A DNA stretch of 64,000 nucleotides from Bifidobacterium sp. ESL0704 (lineage in GTDB: Bacteria; Actinomycetota; Actinomycetes; Actinomycetales; Bifidobacteriaceae), in NCBI RefSeq assembly GCF_029392075.1, contig NZ_CP113929.1:124001-188000 (forward strand), given 5' to 3'. Every line of letters begins with the position of its first letter. Positions within the stretch are counted from its first letter, which is position 1. The position numbers were made by a program, and so were the translations under genes. The notes under the pieces are model-generated. The model did no database searches. It saw only the letters and a list, made by a program, of their open reading frames with translations, and was not told the origin of the DNA. Positions 63,369-64,000 of the stretch are shown one piece after another.

Positions 63369-64000
63369 ATGCTGCTCGAACTTGATCATATTTCGAAGAT
63401 CTACGGCGACCTTCACGCGGTGGATGACCTCAGTCTCACCGTCCCGGCAGGGCAGTGGCTTGCGGTAGTCGGTTCGTCCGGTTCCGGCAAGACCACGTTG
63501 ATGAACATCATCGGCTGCATGGATTCGCCCACCAAGGGTTCGGTGACGCTGGAAGGCCGCGAACTCAACGATCTGAACGCCACCCAGCTGGCCGATGTGC
63601 GCAAGAACGTCATCGGCTTGGTCTTCCAGAAGTTCTATCTCGTACCGCACCTCACCGCCGTCGAGAACGTGATGGTGGCGCAGTACTACCATTCGGTGGT
63701 CGACGAGAAGGAAGCACTTGAAGCCCTTGACCACGTCGGGCTGAAGGACCGCGCAAAGCACCTGCCGAGCGAGCTTTCCGGCGGCGAGCAGCAGCGTGTG
63801 TGCATCGCCCGTGCGCTGATCAATCACCCGAAGCTTATTCTGGCCGACGAGCCGACAGGCAACCTGGACGAGAAAAACGAGAAGATCGTGCTCGACCTCT
63901 TCCGTGAGCTGCACGAACAAGGCACGACGATTATCGTCGTGACACATGATGCGCTGGTCGCCTCGTGTGCGCAGCGCGAGATCATGCTGAACCACGGCGT
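63369..64000 (+). CDS. ABC transporter ATP-binding protein, iron cluster (partial)
   Basis: This is a MacB/LolD-type ATPase whose 3' end lies beyond the window; 210 codons are seen. Walker A is GSSGSGKTTLMN near 36, the signature LSGGEQQRV near 138, Walker B LILADEPTGNLDEKN near 157 and switch VTHDALV near 194. AAGGAG precedes ATG 63369. It would power the two FtsX permeases upstream as the last visible gene of the iron cluster. Confidence 0.93.
   Translation, partial: MLLELDHISKIYGDLHAVDDLSLTVPAGQWLAVVGSSGSGKTTLMNIIGCMDSPTKGSVTLEGRELNDLNATQLADVRKNVIGLVFQKFYLVPHLTAVENVMVAQYYHSVVDEKEALEALDHVGLKDRAKHLPSELSGGEQQRVCIARALINHPKLILADEPTGNLDEKNEKIVLDLFRELHEQGTTIIVVTHDALVASCAQREIMLNHG

Overview
The window is chromosomal DNA from a Bifidobacterium (Actinomycetota). 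This rests on the 16S rRNA at 35072-36598 (its 5' GGGTTCGATTCTGGCTCAGG start and 3' CACCTCCTTTCT end), the high G+C of the genes, and typical bifidobacterial content: a GH36 alpha-galactosidase with an oligosaccharide ABC importer, a UgpC/MsmK ATPase, a DUF4032 kinase-like protein and a P19/FTR1 iron cluster. The species cannot be read from the sequence alone.

Layout. 1-5.3 kb: an ABC ATPase coupled to a very large FtsX-type permease with a Gln/Pro-rich repetitive N-terminus. 5.6-7.7 kb: a small HTH protein and the sugar-importer ATPase MsmK/UgpC. 8.3-12.4 kb: DUF4032 protein, RlmB and dCTP deaminase. 12.4-16.1 kb: repeats, a possible small RNA, a membrane-anchored unknown protein and an esterase. 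16.1-20.3 kb: Na+/H+ antiporter, TadA and a TSUP permease. 20.6-28.0 kb: an alpha-galactoside locus (GH36 enzyme, ROK regulator, binding protein and two permeases) whose ATPase is probably the MsmK at 6.6 kb. 28.6-34.3 kb: fused trehalose-6-P synthase/phosphatase, threonine ammonia-lyase, a PNPOx-like flavoprotein and a Sir2 deacylase. 34.8-52.7 kb: two rRNA operons in the same orientation, forming direct repeats of about 5.8 kb that flank a 6.2-kb island. The island holds a GNAT acetyltransferase, a Phd/YefM-YoeB-type toxin-antitoxin pair and a two-gene McrBC-type type IV restriction system. 53-54.4 kb: an HSL-family hydrolase and a damaged winged-helix regulator. 54.5-64 kb: an iron uptake cluster (FTR1 permease, P19 lipoprotein, membrane DUF2318 protein, two FtsX permeases, and an ABC ATPase running off the window).

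The most unusual feature is the intergenic DNA. Many gaps hold long-stem hairpins, often in tandem: 62-bp units at 7.9-8.2 kb, 61-bp units at 11.4-11.7 kb, about 140-bp units at 15.7-16.15 kb with an inverted remote copy at 57.9 kb, about 120-bp four-hairpin units at 28.0-28.4 kb, TGCTGG hairpins at 15.5 and 63.1 kb, a nested palindrome at 19.3 kb and a 24-bp stem at 57.5 kb. In the 28-kb array the stems change sequence from unit to unit but stay paired, with conserved loops. This is the signature of selection on, or templated repair of, a folded structure. I know no named element family matching these. They are the best candidates here for something undescribed.

Other points of note: the second 23S gene carries nine indels relative to the first, including two partial internal duplications; the McrB-like protein has a duplicated N-terminal recognition domain; and the regulator at 54.0-54.4 kb contains two frameshifts that cancel each other.
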